Below, piece by piece: positions 13,690 to 26,171 of a DNA stretch of 64,000 nucleotides. The stretch is taken from NCBI GenBank assembly GCA_963556255.1, contig OY744606.1, positions 2,263,076-2,327,075 on the forward strand. The letters run 5' to 3'. The DNA is from Allolobophora icterica. Taxonomy: Eukaryota > Annelida > Clitellata > Crassiclitellata > Lumbricidae. Every line of letters starts with the position of its first letter. Within the stretch, counting starts at the first letter, position 1. The notes below the pieces were generated by a model, which did not search any database, was not told the DNA's origin, and worked only from the letters and a program-made list of their open reading frames with translations. Both the position numbers and the translations under genes were made by a program.

Positions 13690-14230
13690 CTTCTCAGAAG
13701 CGTTCCCTGTCCATTCCTATAAAAATCTCCGTGCAGACCCAAAGGACAATTCTACGTCGATGGCCCAACCAATATGTCCATTCCCGTAAAATGTCCATGC
13801 AGAAGCTAATCTCCGTGCAGACCCAAAGGGAGACTTCCACGTCAATTGCCCAACCAATATGTCCACTCCCGTAAAATGTCCATGCAGAAGCTAATCTCCG
13901 TGCAGACCCAAAGGGAGACTTCCACGTCAATGGCCCAACCAATATGTCCACTCCCGTAAAATGTCCATGCAGAAGCTAATCTCCGTGCAGACCCAAAGGG
14001 CCATTGACTTCCACGTCAATGGCCCAACCAATATGTCAATTTCCGTAAAAAATCTCCGTGCACACCCAAAGGACAATTCCACTTCGTTGGCCCGACCACA
14101 AATATGTCCATTCCCGTAAAAAAATCTGCGTGCACACCCAAAGGACAATTCCACGTCCATGGCCCAACCACAAAATAATATTTCCATTCCCGTAAAAAAA
14201 GCCCAAGCCGAATCCCAAGCTAATCTCCGT
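13690..14230. repeat. About 85-bp minisatellite
   Basis: The unit carries CTCCGTGCAGACCCAAAGG, GGCCCAACCAATATGTCCA and CCCGTAAAATGTCCATGCAG. Three full units of about 85 bp are followed by shorter variants near 14050-14230. Minus-strand frames repeat the unit and are not convincing genes. Confidence 0.92.
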
Positions 14231-14231
14231 T

Positions 14232-15365
14232 TTGTTCATCTTCATCACAGTTTCTTTGCTTTCGGTATCTGGGTATAATCGAGTTTAAGAGCGTAATGTA
14301 TCGTCGTTTTGTTTAGCTTCATCACAGTTTCTTCGCTTTCGGTATCTGGGTATAATCGAGTTTAAGAGCGTAATGTATCGTCGTTTTGTTTAGCTTCATC
14401 ACAGTTTCTTTGCTTTCGGTATCTGGGTATAATCGAGTTTAAGAGCGTAATGTATCGTCGGTTTGTTTATCTTCATCACAGTTTCTTTGATTTCGGTATC
14501 TGGGTATAATCGAGCTTAAGATAGTCCATTCGAGGGTAATGTATCGTCGTTTTGTTTATCTTCATTACAGTTTCTTTGCTTTCGGTGTCTGGGTATAATC
14601 GAGCTTAAGATAGTCCATTCGAGGGTAATGTATCGTCGTTTTGTTTATCTTCATCACAGTTTCTTTGCTTTCAGTATCTTGGTATAATCGAACTTAAGAG
14701 CGTCATGTATCGTCGGTTTGTTTATCTTCATTACAGTTTCTTTGCTTTCTGTATCTGGGTATAATCGAGCTTAAGATAGTCCATTCGAGGGTAATGTATC
14801 GTCGTTTTGTTTATCTTCTTCACAGTTTCTTTGCATTCGGTATCTGGGTATAATCGAGCTTAAGAGCGTAATGTATCGTCGTTTTGTTTATCTTCATCAC
14901 AGTTTCTTTGCATTCGGTATCTGAGTATGATCGAGTTTAAGAGCGTCATGTATCGTCGGTTTGTTTATCTTCATCACAGTTTCTTTGCTTTCGGTATCTG
15001 GGTATAATCGAGCTTAAGATAGTCCATTCGAGGGTAATGTATCGTCGTTTTGTTTACCTTCATCGCGGTTTCTTTGCTTTGGGTATCTGGGTATGATCGA
15101 GCTTAAGATAGTCGAGGGTAATGTATCGTCGTTTTGTTTATCTTCATCACAGTTTCTTTGCTTTCGGTATCTGGGTATAATCGAGCTTAAGATAGTCCAT
15201 TCGAGGGTAATGTATCGTCGTTTTGTTTACCTTCATCGCGGTTTCTTTGCTTTGGGTATCTGGGTATAATCGAACTTAAGATAGTCGAGGGTAATGTATC
15301 GTCGTTTTGTTTATCTTCATCACAGTTTATGTGCATTCGGTATCTGAGTATGATCGAGTTTATTG
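14232..15365. repeat. 77/84/89-bp minisatellite, about 14 units
   Basis: The unit contains CTTCATCACAGTTTCTTTGC, GGTATCTGGGTATAATCGAG and GTAATGTATCGTCG. Length differs by the linker after ATCGAG: 77 bp with AGAGCG, 89 bp with AGATAGTCCATTCGAGG, 84 bp with AGATAGTCGAGG. It directly adjoins the 85-bp array, so two unrelated arrays sit back to back. Confidence 0.95.
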
Positions 15366-16310
15366 TAGTCCATTCGACGGGCATTCTATCTTCGTTGTAT
15401 TTAACTGCATCGCAGTTATTTTACGGTTGGTTACTTGCTTGCAAAGCGCTGAGTGCAATGTAATTATTTGTTTGTTCTGGCTGTCTCCATCGCTGGGTAT
15501 CATCTGCTGTTGTTCGATTCTGCAGCTGTGCTGGTAGTTTCTAGAGCGGCTGTCACCTGCGAAATCCATGGTACAGGAACACGTGACATAGCTCCTCCCA
15601 CCGTCGAGAAAGAAGTCGCCAGTCGTCGATTGATCACGTCATCAAGATTCCAACGTGTTGGTCCACAATGGCGGCGTTTTCAAAAGCGAATGGTCAAACA
15701 AATGTTATTTACATGAATTTACACGTACATGCAACAGGAGTCGACCCTCGTTTTGACTGAGTCCCCCTCCCTCCTCAATAAAATCCGGGATAATTGGCCG
15801 CTGCGTTCTAAGATACCGGGTGATAACGAAAGTCAAAGCAAGAACCCAACGCGCTTTTAGGCGCCACCTCAGTTAAATACGCCAATGTGTTACGATAAGA
15901 GAATAACGAGAATGAGACAGAGGGAGAGACTAATCGAAGCCCTGGACTACTTCAGAGCTCATAAGACCGCGAGAGAGTCTCCCGCTCGATAGTTGATTAC
16001 CGATTGTGGGCCGATTGTGAGAGTTTAGTTCTTGCAAAGGAGATATATTAGGTATTTGACTTCCATCACATCCCATTGGATCAAACAACATCCTACAGCA
16101 GACGCATCACCTACCACAAGATCAAATTCCTTTGAGAAGCCCCCTAGTATGTAGTTGTGTGGCTGTACATAGGTCAGCCTTAAGTTCATAGGCATAGACC
16201 CTGGGGGCAGCCGGGGCACATACCCCCAATAATTGAGATGGACTGTACATACAATGCAACAAGTTTAGAATGAATCATCAAACCTCCCCCAATATTTTTG
16301 GACAAGTTTA
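15366..16310. other. Unannotated spacer
   Basis: Mixed sequence with no firm gene. A YY1-like word (AATGGCGGCG) occurs near 15667. Around 16190-16290 there are CCCCCAAT-type words that could be worn element ends. Confidence 0.4.
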
Positions 16311-16314
16311 CGCC

Positions 16315-18077
16315 AGTGCTTTACGATCAAAGCAAAGGACCCACTCTACATGACACCTGTAATCAAATACCTTATCCGCAAACGGAATAAAATGCTGAAA
16401 AAAAGACGGATGGCAGAGGCGGATGCCTTGTCTGCAAGAATCCATAAAATGATAACAAGAAGCAATAGCACCTCTCTGGAACGCCTGCAACGGGGATCAA
16501 GGGAGCTATGGGCGGAAGTAAATCGGATTCGTGGTGAGGGACGGAACTCGTCGGAAACGGTGGATTGCGGCGTTACGGCTACATCACTGAATGAATTTTT
16601 TGGAGGCATCTCCCAGGATGCCCACTATAAGCCGCCTCTACCTAAAACAACTGTAACTGATGATACAAGTGTAATCATCGATGAGTACACCACCTACAGG
16701 CTTCTGGCATCTACGGGACGGACGGCTGCTGGACCGGATGGCATCCCATCATGGTTCCTAGGGATAACTGCCTCGGAGCTGGCTAAACCAGTTGCGCATC
16801 TGCATGGAATCTCGATCCTATCTGCCTATGTTCCGACCCAATGGAAGATTAGCACTATCACACCTATACCAAAAGTAACTAGACCAATGAAGGCGGCGGA
16901 CTACCGTCCTATCTCCGTTACGCCCATCCTGTGCCGCCTACTCGAAAAGTTCATCATGCGACGCTTCTTCCAACCGCTACTTTTGGACCCTCAGCTCAAC
17001 CACGAATTCACCGACCAGTATGCTTTCAGACCGACTGGTTCCACTACGGCGGCTATTACAGCCCTACTTACAGATATCATGGAACTACTTCAAGAACACC
17101 AAAACGTCCACCTCATCGCGCTTGACTTACAAAGGCTTTCGACATGGTGCGACATGCCAGCCTAACTAAACTTTTGGCGGAACTACCCATACCAGACTCA
17201 ATATACAATTGGGAAATTGAATTCCTCAAAGATAGGCAACATGCGACAAAATTTAATGGATTTACATCGCCTCTATTAAAAATAAACGCAAGCATTGTAC
17301 AGGGATCGGGTACAGGGCCAGTACATTTCATTACAATAATCTCTAAACTGAAACCGTTTAACCAAGGAAATAGAATCTTAAAATACGCCGATGACAGTTA
17401 CTTGTTGATACCTGCATCAAATACCCTAACAGTTATGGAAGAACTAAACCATGTTGGAAAATGGGCTGAGACATGTAACTTAAAATTAAATCAGAGTAAG
17501 ACACAGGAAATGTTAATAAGATCCAGAAGGGGTGGGGGTGTTCACGGGGAGATAGTTTCTGAGTTATACCAGGTATCTCTAGAGTGGAAGAAATGAGGGT
17601 GTTGGGTGTTACGTTTACTGAAACACTTGCTTTTGTTAAGATATTGACCGCCGCTGTTGCAGGGCAAGGCAGTCCCTCTATGCACTACGGGTGATGAAAG
17701 CCCACGGTCTTAAAGGCCCAAACGTCTTTGATGTTGCAAGGGCGACGACAGTGGCATGCATGCTATATGCAAGCCCCGCATGGTGGGGATTTGCATCCCA
17801 GCATGATAAAAATAAACTCCAAGCCATTATAAACAAGATGACTAGGCAGGGGTACCTGCCGGAGGGTGGGCCAACGTTTGACCAACTCTGTAGGAAAGCG
17901 GATGTCGGCCTTTTCATGGGGGTTTTATACAACCCCGGTCATGTACTCCACAAATTGCTCCCACCCAAGAAACCTAAAAATTATGTTCTCCGACCTCGGT
18001 CTCGCGATAGAGTGCTTACTCCTCTGGACAATAACATGAGGAAAAATTTAATTGGAAGAATGCTATATTCATATTGA
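16315..18077 (+). pseudogene. Non-LTR retrotransposon reverse transcriptase, frameshifted
   Basis: Decayed ORF2 of a CR1/Jockey-superfamily LINE. The first frame (to about 17135) holds RT motif 1 (TAAGPDGIPSWF, near 16722), RT motif 2 (DYRPISVTPILCRLLEKF, near 16895) and the start of the palm (ALDL). A one-base shift near 17125-17140 moves the frame to 17144-17596, where the catalytic YADD motif is at 17383-17394. The thumb and C-terminus (LLYASPAWWGF-like, then LRPRSRDRV) are at 17691-18077. The upstream endonuclease is missing, so the copy is 5'-truncated. The 3' end carries a TAATAAAGAAAATA signal and a (CTTA)n tail. Frameshifts show it is dead. Confidence 0.88.
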
Positions 18078-18167
18078 TTGTAATACTGTTGTTTTTTAAC
18101 TTGTTGCATTACGTAGTTATTTTATGCATGTACACTGGAGTGCTAGTCTCTTGCAACCGGTTAATAA

Positions 18168-18196
18168 AGAAAATACTTACTTACTTACTTACTTAA
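18168..18196 (+). repeat. (CTTA)n 3' tail of the LINE
   Basis: Five CTTA units directly after the AATAAAGAAAATA-like end of the RT copy. CR1-like LINEs commonly end in short tandem repeats rather than poly(A). Confidence 0.8.
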
Positions 18197-18374
18197 GTTT
18201 ATCTAAGGCTTTCTGTTGTTCTTGGCCCCATGGGACTTTGTTCTGTGCATCTTTCTATGTTAGGTCCGTGATGATCCGGGTGGTCTCAGCTAAAGAAGGG
18301 ATGAAATTCCTTAAACTGTACCGGGCACCTACCAACGACTATACTTCTTAACACAATTACCTAATTATCACCTA

Positions 18375-18700
18375 ACTTACGACGATCCGTGCTACGTAAA
18401 TCGTATCTTACTTTCGAGCAACTCTGCCAGAAAGCTGATTGTAACCTTTTCTCAGCCATCATAACTAACCCAACACATGTTCTGCACCAGTTATTACCTC
18501 CAGAGAAAGCTATTGTATACTCACTGCGCCCCAGGGCACACAATAGAATTATACCTAATGCTGACTCTTTAGCTCGCAAAACCTTTGTCATTCGAATGCT
18601 ATATGCTTAAATTAATATTATGAACTATGTACGCCAAAATGCGCTTAGCAGTTGGTTTTGAATAAAGGATATACTTACTTACTTACTTACTTACTTAGTG
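18375..18700 (+). pseudogene. Second copy of the same LINE, 3' end only
   Basis: The frame 18389-18610 aligns with the last third of the previous RT copy: LTFEQLCQKAD, THVLHQLLPPEKA and LRPRAHNRI. It also ends with AATAAAGGATA and a (CTTA)n tail at about 18675-18700. It is strongly 5'-truncated and starts about 180 bp after the first copy's tail. Confidence 0.8.
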
Positions 18701-19441
18701 TCTGCGTATCGCCTCCTCGCTGAATAATATTCCGCACACAGTTTGTCTAGTTCTAGATTCTGTTTCAGATTATGTAGATACTCTTTTAACTTCTTGCCAA
18801 TATCAAAAGGTAATTTCCGTTCAACTGCCCACGATTACTATAAGATGTTAAGAGGGCCTCTTGGGAGAGTGCCGTGTAGCAAAGTGAATGGACTGTGATG
18901 CGAGTCTTCGACGAGCGTTTCTCACGCAAGCTCCACCAGACGAATGGAAGCAGGCGGAACCAGCTGCGAGGTAATTCTTGAGCTAACTTAGGCCCTATAC
19001 ACCATCGTCTTCAGGCTTTAGTGGCATCGTTCCACAAGATTCCTCAGGATGTTCGGGGTTGTTAAACCTTGGACAACAACCTAACCGCTTCAGGAACTCC
19101 TTCGTCAATTTTACACGTAAAGTTACTCCCACATTCAGAGCAGAACTTATCACCTTAAGAACAGAAAAAGTCATGAAAACCTGCAGGAGAGCGTCACAAA
19201 TAGCCTTTCGCAGTTAAAGACCGCAGACGATTAGCCATGGGCCATCGCCAAGACTTGCCTACGATCACCAGAGCACAATTCTGCCGTGCCTAGCAAGAGG
19301 ACCGTAACTGATTTGTTTTTTTTAATTTTCAGTTGGTACCTTAGGCATTTGTATACCAGCACTACACATTGCTACAAAGTGGCAAAGGCGTACCTCAGCT
19401 GCCGGCTAAGATCTATCCCTATTAAAATCACCGTAAGTGCA
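18701..19441. other. Unannotated spacer
   Basis: Medium-complexity DNA with no recognised domain. It may include upstream remains of the LINE whose endonuclease starts at 20555. Confidence 0.4.
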
Positions 19442-19449
19442 GTTACAGG

Positions 19450-20546
19450 TAGTGATGTTTTAGTTTTGCCTCGAGTTTTAGTTTCAGTTATTATTAGTTT
19501 TTCCGGGGCTAGGTGTTTTAGTTATTATTAGTTTTCGTTTTTACATCAAGTTTTAGTTTTAGTTTTAGCTATAGTTAATAAAAACTGAAACTTCCTAGTT
19601 TCAGTTTTAGTTTTTTTAGTTTTCGTTTTAGTTTTAGTTTCAGTTATTTGGTCACTGATAGTTTGAAACTTAGCCATCGTGAATGTACATCAATTTATTA
19701 CAAAAAGCAATCATTAGGTTTACAGCAAGGTGTTCAGAACGGTAGTGTGCCATGCACATATACATTTTTAGCCTTTTAATGACTGCTAAATTTAGTTTCG
19801 ACACATTGGAAAATTCTAACAGTTGAAGATAACCAGCTTCGATGTAACCGCACAAACTGCCGACTAAAAAATTAGTAAATGACGTGATTCTAAAGACTAG
19901 CAACTGTAGCCGGTGTAGCGGGATGGACGTTTCACAGATCGAGTAATGACTTGCGGTGGTTCCGTGGTTCTTTATGACTCATCATTGAAAAAGATTTACC
20001 GATAATGAGTTGGGGCTACTGGCCTACTGCGTCCGTTGGCAACTTGGGTTATAACTGATGAGTTCAATTAGCACCAATTAGAAACGCTGCGGCCGCTGGG
20101 AATGGGAACTTGGGGGCTGGGATGATCACTAGCGCTGGCCGCTGGGTTTATCTCTTAAACGATTGGCATCACTGGTTAGTTGTCAGGAAATGTTAGCCTG
20201 TCGCCCGAGTAGCCCGGCTGCGTCCGGAATAATTACTTCGGGGGGTGGTGGGCTGGTGGATCTATGTTCGATAAATCATGAAATGATGAAACCAATAATC
20301 GCGATGGTCCTACAGCTATAGGTTTTCGTTGGGTGTTTTAGTTTTGGTTTTCGTTATGTTTTCGTTATTATTAGTTTGACTGTTTTAGTTTGTTATCGTT
20401 TTTCGTGGGTTCCGCTAGTTTTAGTTTTTATTTTGTTATCGTTATTGTATAAGTTTTTGTTTTAGTTATAGTTTTAGTTAACTAAAACCTTAAGTTTTCG
20501 TTAATGAAGGTTTTCATTTTCGTTACCGTTAACGAAAACAACACTA
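19450..20546. mobile_element. hAT-like element, 1097 bp, GTTTTAGTTTTCG-rich
   Basis: Ends TAGTGATGTTTTAGTT and AACGAAAACAACACTA are inverted. A perfect 8-bp duplication GTTACAGG flanks them (19442-19449 and 20547-20554). Both subterminal zones (19450-19650 and 20325-20540) are built of GTTTTAGTTTTCGTT words, in an unusually long repetitive arrangement. The core (19660-20310) has no recognised transposase. Confidence 0.88.
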
Positions 20547-20739
20547 GTTACAGGCTAGACTAGTGTGCTTATATGTATGGAGGAGTCGCCTTTATGTGGC
20601 ACAAGAGTCTGTAAAATCAAATTAAAGTACTTGGGTCTGACATTTGTCGAGCTTCAGTTACATTGTGGCAACCGTTGTCTTATACTAGTTAATGTATACT
20701 TTCCGTGTTTTTCTAAATTCATCCAGTATAAAGCACAGT

Positions 20740-20993
20740 CAGGGGTGCCGCCAGGTTTTTAAAAAATTGGACGCACACCCCTCCCGTCTCCTCCTATCCA
20801 CGCCTGTCCCCTGTCTGCCACTCGTAGTCATTCACTGAAAATGACTCAGAGTGACTCATAAAGGTACTGTATGGTAAACCAAAATTACACAGTGAAATTG
20901 TCAAAAAATCGATGCGATGCCTAATCCTTGTGTGAATTTGATTTGGTGGGCGGACGCACATGCGTCCAATGCGTCACGCTGCCGGCGCGGCTG
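20740..20993. mobile_element. Non-autonomous hAT-like element, 254 bp, inside LINE
   Basis: Starts CAGGGGTGCCGCCAGG and ends GCCGGCGCGGCTG. A perfect 8-bp duplication AGCACAGT occurs at 20732-20739 and 20994-21001. It interrupts the LINE endonuclease frame. A related sequence without the left end occurs at about 59495-59745, sharing TTGTGTGGATTTGATTTGG and ACGCACACCCCTCCCGT. Confidence 0.88.
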
Positions 20994-21146
20994 AGCACAG
21001 TTAAACCAGTGTCTACTGTGTCTTGGTTTCATTGAGCATGTACTGGGGTCTAATGACCACACAGATATTCTAATATTGGGTGATACTAACTTTCAGTGTT
21101 GTTTTGTCAAGTTTACGGAAACGAATAACTTGGAAATCGAGCATTT

Positions 21147-21362
21147 GCATTAGCCGGACCGACTGAATGGAACAAACTCCTGGATTTTATTCGGAAATCC
21201 TCGTCACCTTCGATCTTAAAATCTAACATTTTAAAACTTATTTGTTTAAGATTTACTATGATTAACTGTAGTTTCTGTTACGCGCTTTCGTGCAAGATGT
21301 CATTTTATTTAGGCGCGTTATAAATGCCAGATTATTATTATTATTAGGCCTATTTATTATTA
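21147..21362 (+). mobile_element. LINE 3'-end fragment with (ATT)n tail, nested
   Basis: Encodes the C-terminal RT signature as a worn frame (EWNKLLDFIRKS...LKLICL) and ends GGCGCGTTATAAATGCCAG(ATT)n. It sits between the two halves of the endonuclease of the larger LINE, so it inserted after it. Confidence 0.65.
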
Positions 21363-22115
21363 TTATTGTTAAGTTGTGATCAGTTCACTGGTGGAACTAA
21401 TACTTATATGAATGTAGCTCTTGATCAGTCCTCATGCATTGACCATATGTTTGTATCTGCCTCGTTGCATAATTTAGTGGCAGAAGTGAACGTGATTGAA
21501 AGTGTTTTCAATCACAGTGACCACAAACGATTAAGCCTCAGCTTGAGGTCTTTACTAAATAAAACTGGTAGGAATGCTAACATGAAAGAGAGTCCACGGC
21601 AACATCATCTACGCTGGGATAAGGCCAATTTGATGGAATATTACGGGGTATCTCGTGAGTTTCTGAGTGAGATTGGGGTAGCGCAGTCGTTTGCACAGTG
21701 CTCAATGGGTTGCAGCAACGGTAACCACCGACATGCCATTGATTTCTTGTATAATGATATTATTTATGCCCCGTCAAAGGGCAGAGGCTGCATCAGTTCC
21801 TAGAATTCGAAACACATTTCTCTAAAACCTTTTTGGAATGAACACCTGGATGACCTTAAACAAAAGTCCATGTTTTGGGGCATGGTGTGGAAATATGCAG
21901 GTCGGCCAAAATCAGGCGAAGTATTTCGTATAAAAACATCGTGTTCTCTCAAATATAAAATGGGCATTTAACAGGCGATATATGATTTCGAACACAAGTT
22001 TGATGATAAGTTGTACGAGCACTTTCTGAGTAAGGAGCCCAATCAGTTTTGGAAATGTTGGAATAGCAAGTTCCATCGTTCCGTGGCTTCGAATGTCACT
22101 GGCACTGTAAATACC

Positions 22116-22584
22116 CATATACTACGTATGCAAAAATCCGGGAAAATTGGACCCCTCTCCCTGCACGCACACGTACTTTTTTCCACCCACCCCCTAGCTG
22201 CGTACGTACGGTTGACGCACCCCTCCTAAGACCAGCTGCAGAATGTGTCAGTACTACAGGTCCAGGCAGCGACTGTCTGCACTTTAGGCCAGGTTGAAGG
22301 ATGAGTAATCCATGGACTCACTGAAGAGTTGTGTGATAGTTTAATAATAGCGTTCAGAGGTAAGGCGGCATACAAGTAACTCCTCTCCCACAGTCCTACT
22401 TCCTCTGGTAGTACCGGATAGCTGGAAAGACTGAAGTCTAGTCTCTAGCTCACTCGAAGGCCAATCAAACTGAAGGCCTACCTTTCCTATGCGTACGTAC
22501 ATTATCAGTAGACCCCCACGCCCGTACGCAAACGTACGCAAGCACATGCATTTCGGTTACCCCTCCATGCGTACGTAATATATG
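22116..22584. mobile_element. Inverted-repeat element inside LINE RT
   Basis: The left CATATACTACGTATGCA and the inverted right TGCGTACGTAATATATG match at 15 of 17. The interior is rich in GTACGTACG and CGCACCCCTCC words and codes for nothing visible. It separates LINE segments ending at 22115 and resuming near 22595. No clean target duplication was found, so the boundaries are approximate. Confidence 0.6.
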
Positions 22585-24029
22585 TATGGCCCCTAGACGA
22601 TGTGCACGATGATGTTGGTATTGCAAACGAGTTTGCTAAATACTTTGCTTCTGTGTATCACATCTCTGATATTGATAGTGAAGCTATTAGTGGTTTTAAA
22701 TTGTCTTGCAAAGCAAACATAACCTTGAGTTAACACTTAATACTAATGTTGAATGCTTAATTAATGTAGAGACAGTTAACAAATGTATACACGAATTGAA
22801 ACTTGGTAAAGCAAGTGAACCTGGTGGTCTTAGTGGGGAGCATTTGCTACACGCTCACCCACTTCTTGTCGTGTTACTCACTGCCTTGTTTAGAGGCTGG
22901 TGTGTCATAGTTATGTGCCGGAAGCTTTTGGTAATGGCATTATAAATAATCCCAAAAACAAAATGGATAATTTGAGTTCTGTTGACAACTATAGAGCAAT
23001 CACTCTTATTCCTGTTATTTCTAAGCTATTAGAATGTATTATTTTACGGATATGTGCAGAATGTTTTGAGTCCGATGAGATTCAGTTTGGGTTCAAACAA
23101 GGAGTGGGATCATGTGCTAATGCTTAATTTGCAATGCGCTCCTCGATTGATTTTTATGTAGATAGGGGCTGCACTGTATTCACGGCAGCTCTGGATATTA
23201 GCAAGGCATATGACACTGTTAAACATTATAAGCTGTATTCCAGCCTTCTAAGGTCTGGTTGCCCAGTGTGGGTGGTCAGTATCCTGGTAGATTGGTATAG
23301 TAAACTGGCTGTGGCAGTACGTTGGAATGGTAGTACGTCTAAGGCTCTAAGCCATTTGCAGTTAGGAGCGGTGTACGGCAGGGGAGTTCCTTGTCGCCTT
23401 CGTTGTTTAATGTCTTTGTTAATAAGTTTATTGTGGAGTCAAGAGCAACAGGTGTAGGTTGTTGCATAAACAAGTCATGGTTGGGATGCATCATGTATGC
23501 AGATGATATTATTTTGCTGTCCGCATCGGTAGTTGGGCTTCAACATTTAATTGTAATAAATCTTGGTGCATAGCATTCGATTTCCGATGTAAGGCTTCCG
23601 TGCCTGATATGTTTCTATGTAAAAAAAAGTTTCATGGACCGAGCAGGTCAAATATTTGGAAGTTGTCCTTTGTGCTGGCAGTAAATTGAGATGCGATGTG
23701 GATGGCAAAATTCGCAATTTATAAGCAGCTAACGACAATATTTTCAATAACTTTTCGGGTTTCTCGGAGCTAATACAGCTGCACTTGCAGCACACATATT
23801 GCCTTCCAGTTCTAAGATATGGCTCAGTAGCAGTGAGGTTTCCCCAATCTCCGCTCAGTAAACTAAATGCTTGCTGGAATAATGTGTATCGTAAGCTATT
23901 TCGTTTCCATAAATGGGAATCAGTACGCGAATTTATTGTAGGTCTAGGCAGTTTGGACTTTAAATCTATGAGAGTTATTGCTATGTTTAAACTACTTAAA
24001 AATGCTTTGTAATGTAATAGTACACTCAA

Positions 24030-25670
24030 TATGTTGACATTCAGTTATGGAAACGAATTCAATTATCTAGTTAATGGTCTTTGTATGTCACTAAAGGACA
24101 ATATGTCTTATATAGGTCATTATTCGAAATGTTACAAATTTCGTCGCCGAAAAACAAAAACATTTTCCCCCAAATTGGTCGCAAGTGTTTTTTTTTTCAT
24201 GTACATAGTTAAATTTAACTAATTTGAAAGAAATCCACTATATTTTTAATCATAAGTTAATTTTTTCAGAATTTATAAAGTCAAAACTCCTCATTTTTCA
24301 ATACAGTCCGTCCTTTTTGTGTAATCATATTTAATCACGGGAACCTGAAATATTCCTCTGGTGCTTATAAAATGGCAATTTCTTAAAAGTAGATGATACC
24401 AGCAGTAAGTAGGAATACAATAGACCTTTCCTTCACATAATATATTAGTCTGGTGTCAAGAAATTAAGACATTTTTCGAAATTATTTAAAAAAGAAATAT
24501 AATTTTCAGCTGCAGAAAAAAATCTGTGCAGCATTAGCTATAACTGTATGTTATATGCATTAGATACAAGTTGAACAACATTTTAAGAGTTGCTAGTAAA
24601 TTCTAATTACTTGCAATTTACTTTTACATCAAATAATTCACAAACAATACATGTAATTCACTCTGAGCAATGCGTCAATACCACCAGAGACAAGATGCGA
24701 CTGTCATGAGAAAAGAGCAAAAATCTGATATATACGGATGGTAATTATGAAAAACAACCGCGGATGGTAATGACATAATGATGAAATTTAAAACAGCCGT
24801 CAAACATTTTCACGTGAATTACTCCATCAGATAAGTAATTTCAATCAGTTCTACAAAAGCGACAAATAAAATAAGTTGTCAATGTTGTAGTCTACCTAAA
24901 CCAGGAAATAAAACACTAGATAGTAATGAAACAGAAATTTACTTTTCTTGTAATTTGGAACACACAAACTTAAATTAAAAATAAAATAGTATGAATTTCA
25001 ACATAAATCTGTGTGATTCAATTAATAGTTGACAATATCTTGTTCTTGATGTTTTTCTTTTAGTAAGTAAGCACGTTCTCTAAAAGTTATAGGCTTCCCA
25101 AAATTGAGATGGCTATGATGCTTATTTCTATGGACAAGTTTAAATAGGTCCAAAAAGAAATAAATATTACGAAAATGAGTCTAAATGTTTAATTATAGCA
25201 TATGCTAGCTACTAATTAATCAAACTAATATACCTTTGTTACAGGTTGCAATGGAATAAATTTGCGTAAAAGCTTAATTTAATGCATTGTACACCGTCTC
25301 GGACAGAGGATGGTAATGATATTTTGTATACATTTAGTAATTGCTTTTCAAAATTTCCAAAATCTAGCAGCTAAAACAATTATTATGGGAAATGTTAATC
25401 TGCTCATTCTTTGAAGGATAGGCAAAAATTTTTTAAGAAATTATCGGAAAAACTCAAAAAACCAGCATGGGACATCAATTCTGCACTTTTCGGATAATCA
25501 CCCATATATGCTAGCTCGCAGGTTTATAATGCTTATGCCTTCGGGGAGTTGCAGCTTTAGTTGTTTGTGTATTGTTTGTGTTTTCTTTAGTTTCGTATTA
25601 TTTCTTTTTTCGTTTTACGTTATTCTAATCTTCGTGTTTCTGCTTTGAGCGAAATAAAGTATATATTAGT
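24030..25670. other. Long AT-rich stretch without features
   Basis: About 1.6 kb of AT-rich DNA with no frame above about 60 codons, no element ends and no Pol III boxes. It could be unique intergenic or intronic sequence. Confidence 0.5.
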
Positions 25671-25674
25671 TACT

Positions 25675-25987
<313 letters not shown>

Positions 25988-26052
25988 AGAAAGCCGGTTA
26001 ACCCCATGCGTTCTTTTTGTTAAGCAGACATCTGAGGTTGTTTCCGTATCTG

Positions 26053-26102
26053 CATTGCGCATGCGCAATGAGTACTTCCGGCTTCTCAGTTTTGCGCCAA
26101 AC
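26053..26102. promoter_or_regulatory. Candidate promoter motif cluster: NRF1, ETS, E2F
   Basis: Within 50 bp lie the palindrome TTGCGCATGCGCAA (a perfect NRF1 consensus), ACTTCCGG (ETS/GABP core) and TTTTGCGCCAAA (E2F consensus). These three are a classic TATA-less housekeeping promoter set. No first exon is recognised on either side, so the gene served is unknown, and it could be a chance cluster or a relic. Confidence 0.4.
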
Positions 26103-26171
26103 ATTGTAACCATAACCATAAGTTTATTGGTTCATCAGAACGTTTACAAGTTATACATCAATCATCTTACA

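Larger units (their letters stand above)
20555..24012 (+). pseudogene. LINE copy with endonuclease and RT, split by three insertions
   Basis: A decayed non-LTR element read through several frames. The endonuclease start is at 20555-20730 and its C-terminal part at 21366-21560, with the SCIDHMFVS motif near 21435 and the catalytic SDH at 21516-21524. The RT runs from about 22595: a DNYRAITLIPVISKLLE motif near 22990, ALDISKAYDTVKHYK near 23190 and the catalytic MYADD at 23493-23507. The C-terminus (LPVLRYGSVAV, then WESVREF) ends at 24012. It is interrupted by a hAT element, another LINE's 3' end and an inverted-repeat element. Stops and shifts are numerous, so it is dead. Clade undetermined. 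Confidence 0.85.

Noticed and set aside
14232..15365. Possible CRISPR-like array (regular repeats)
   Set aside because: Spacers are not unique: whole units repeat head to tail. The context is eukaryotic and no cas genes are present. The 45.2-46.96 kb array is rejected for the same reason.
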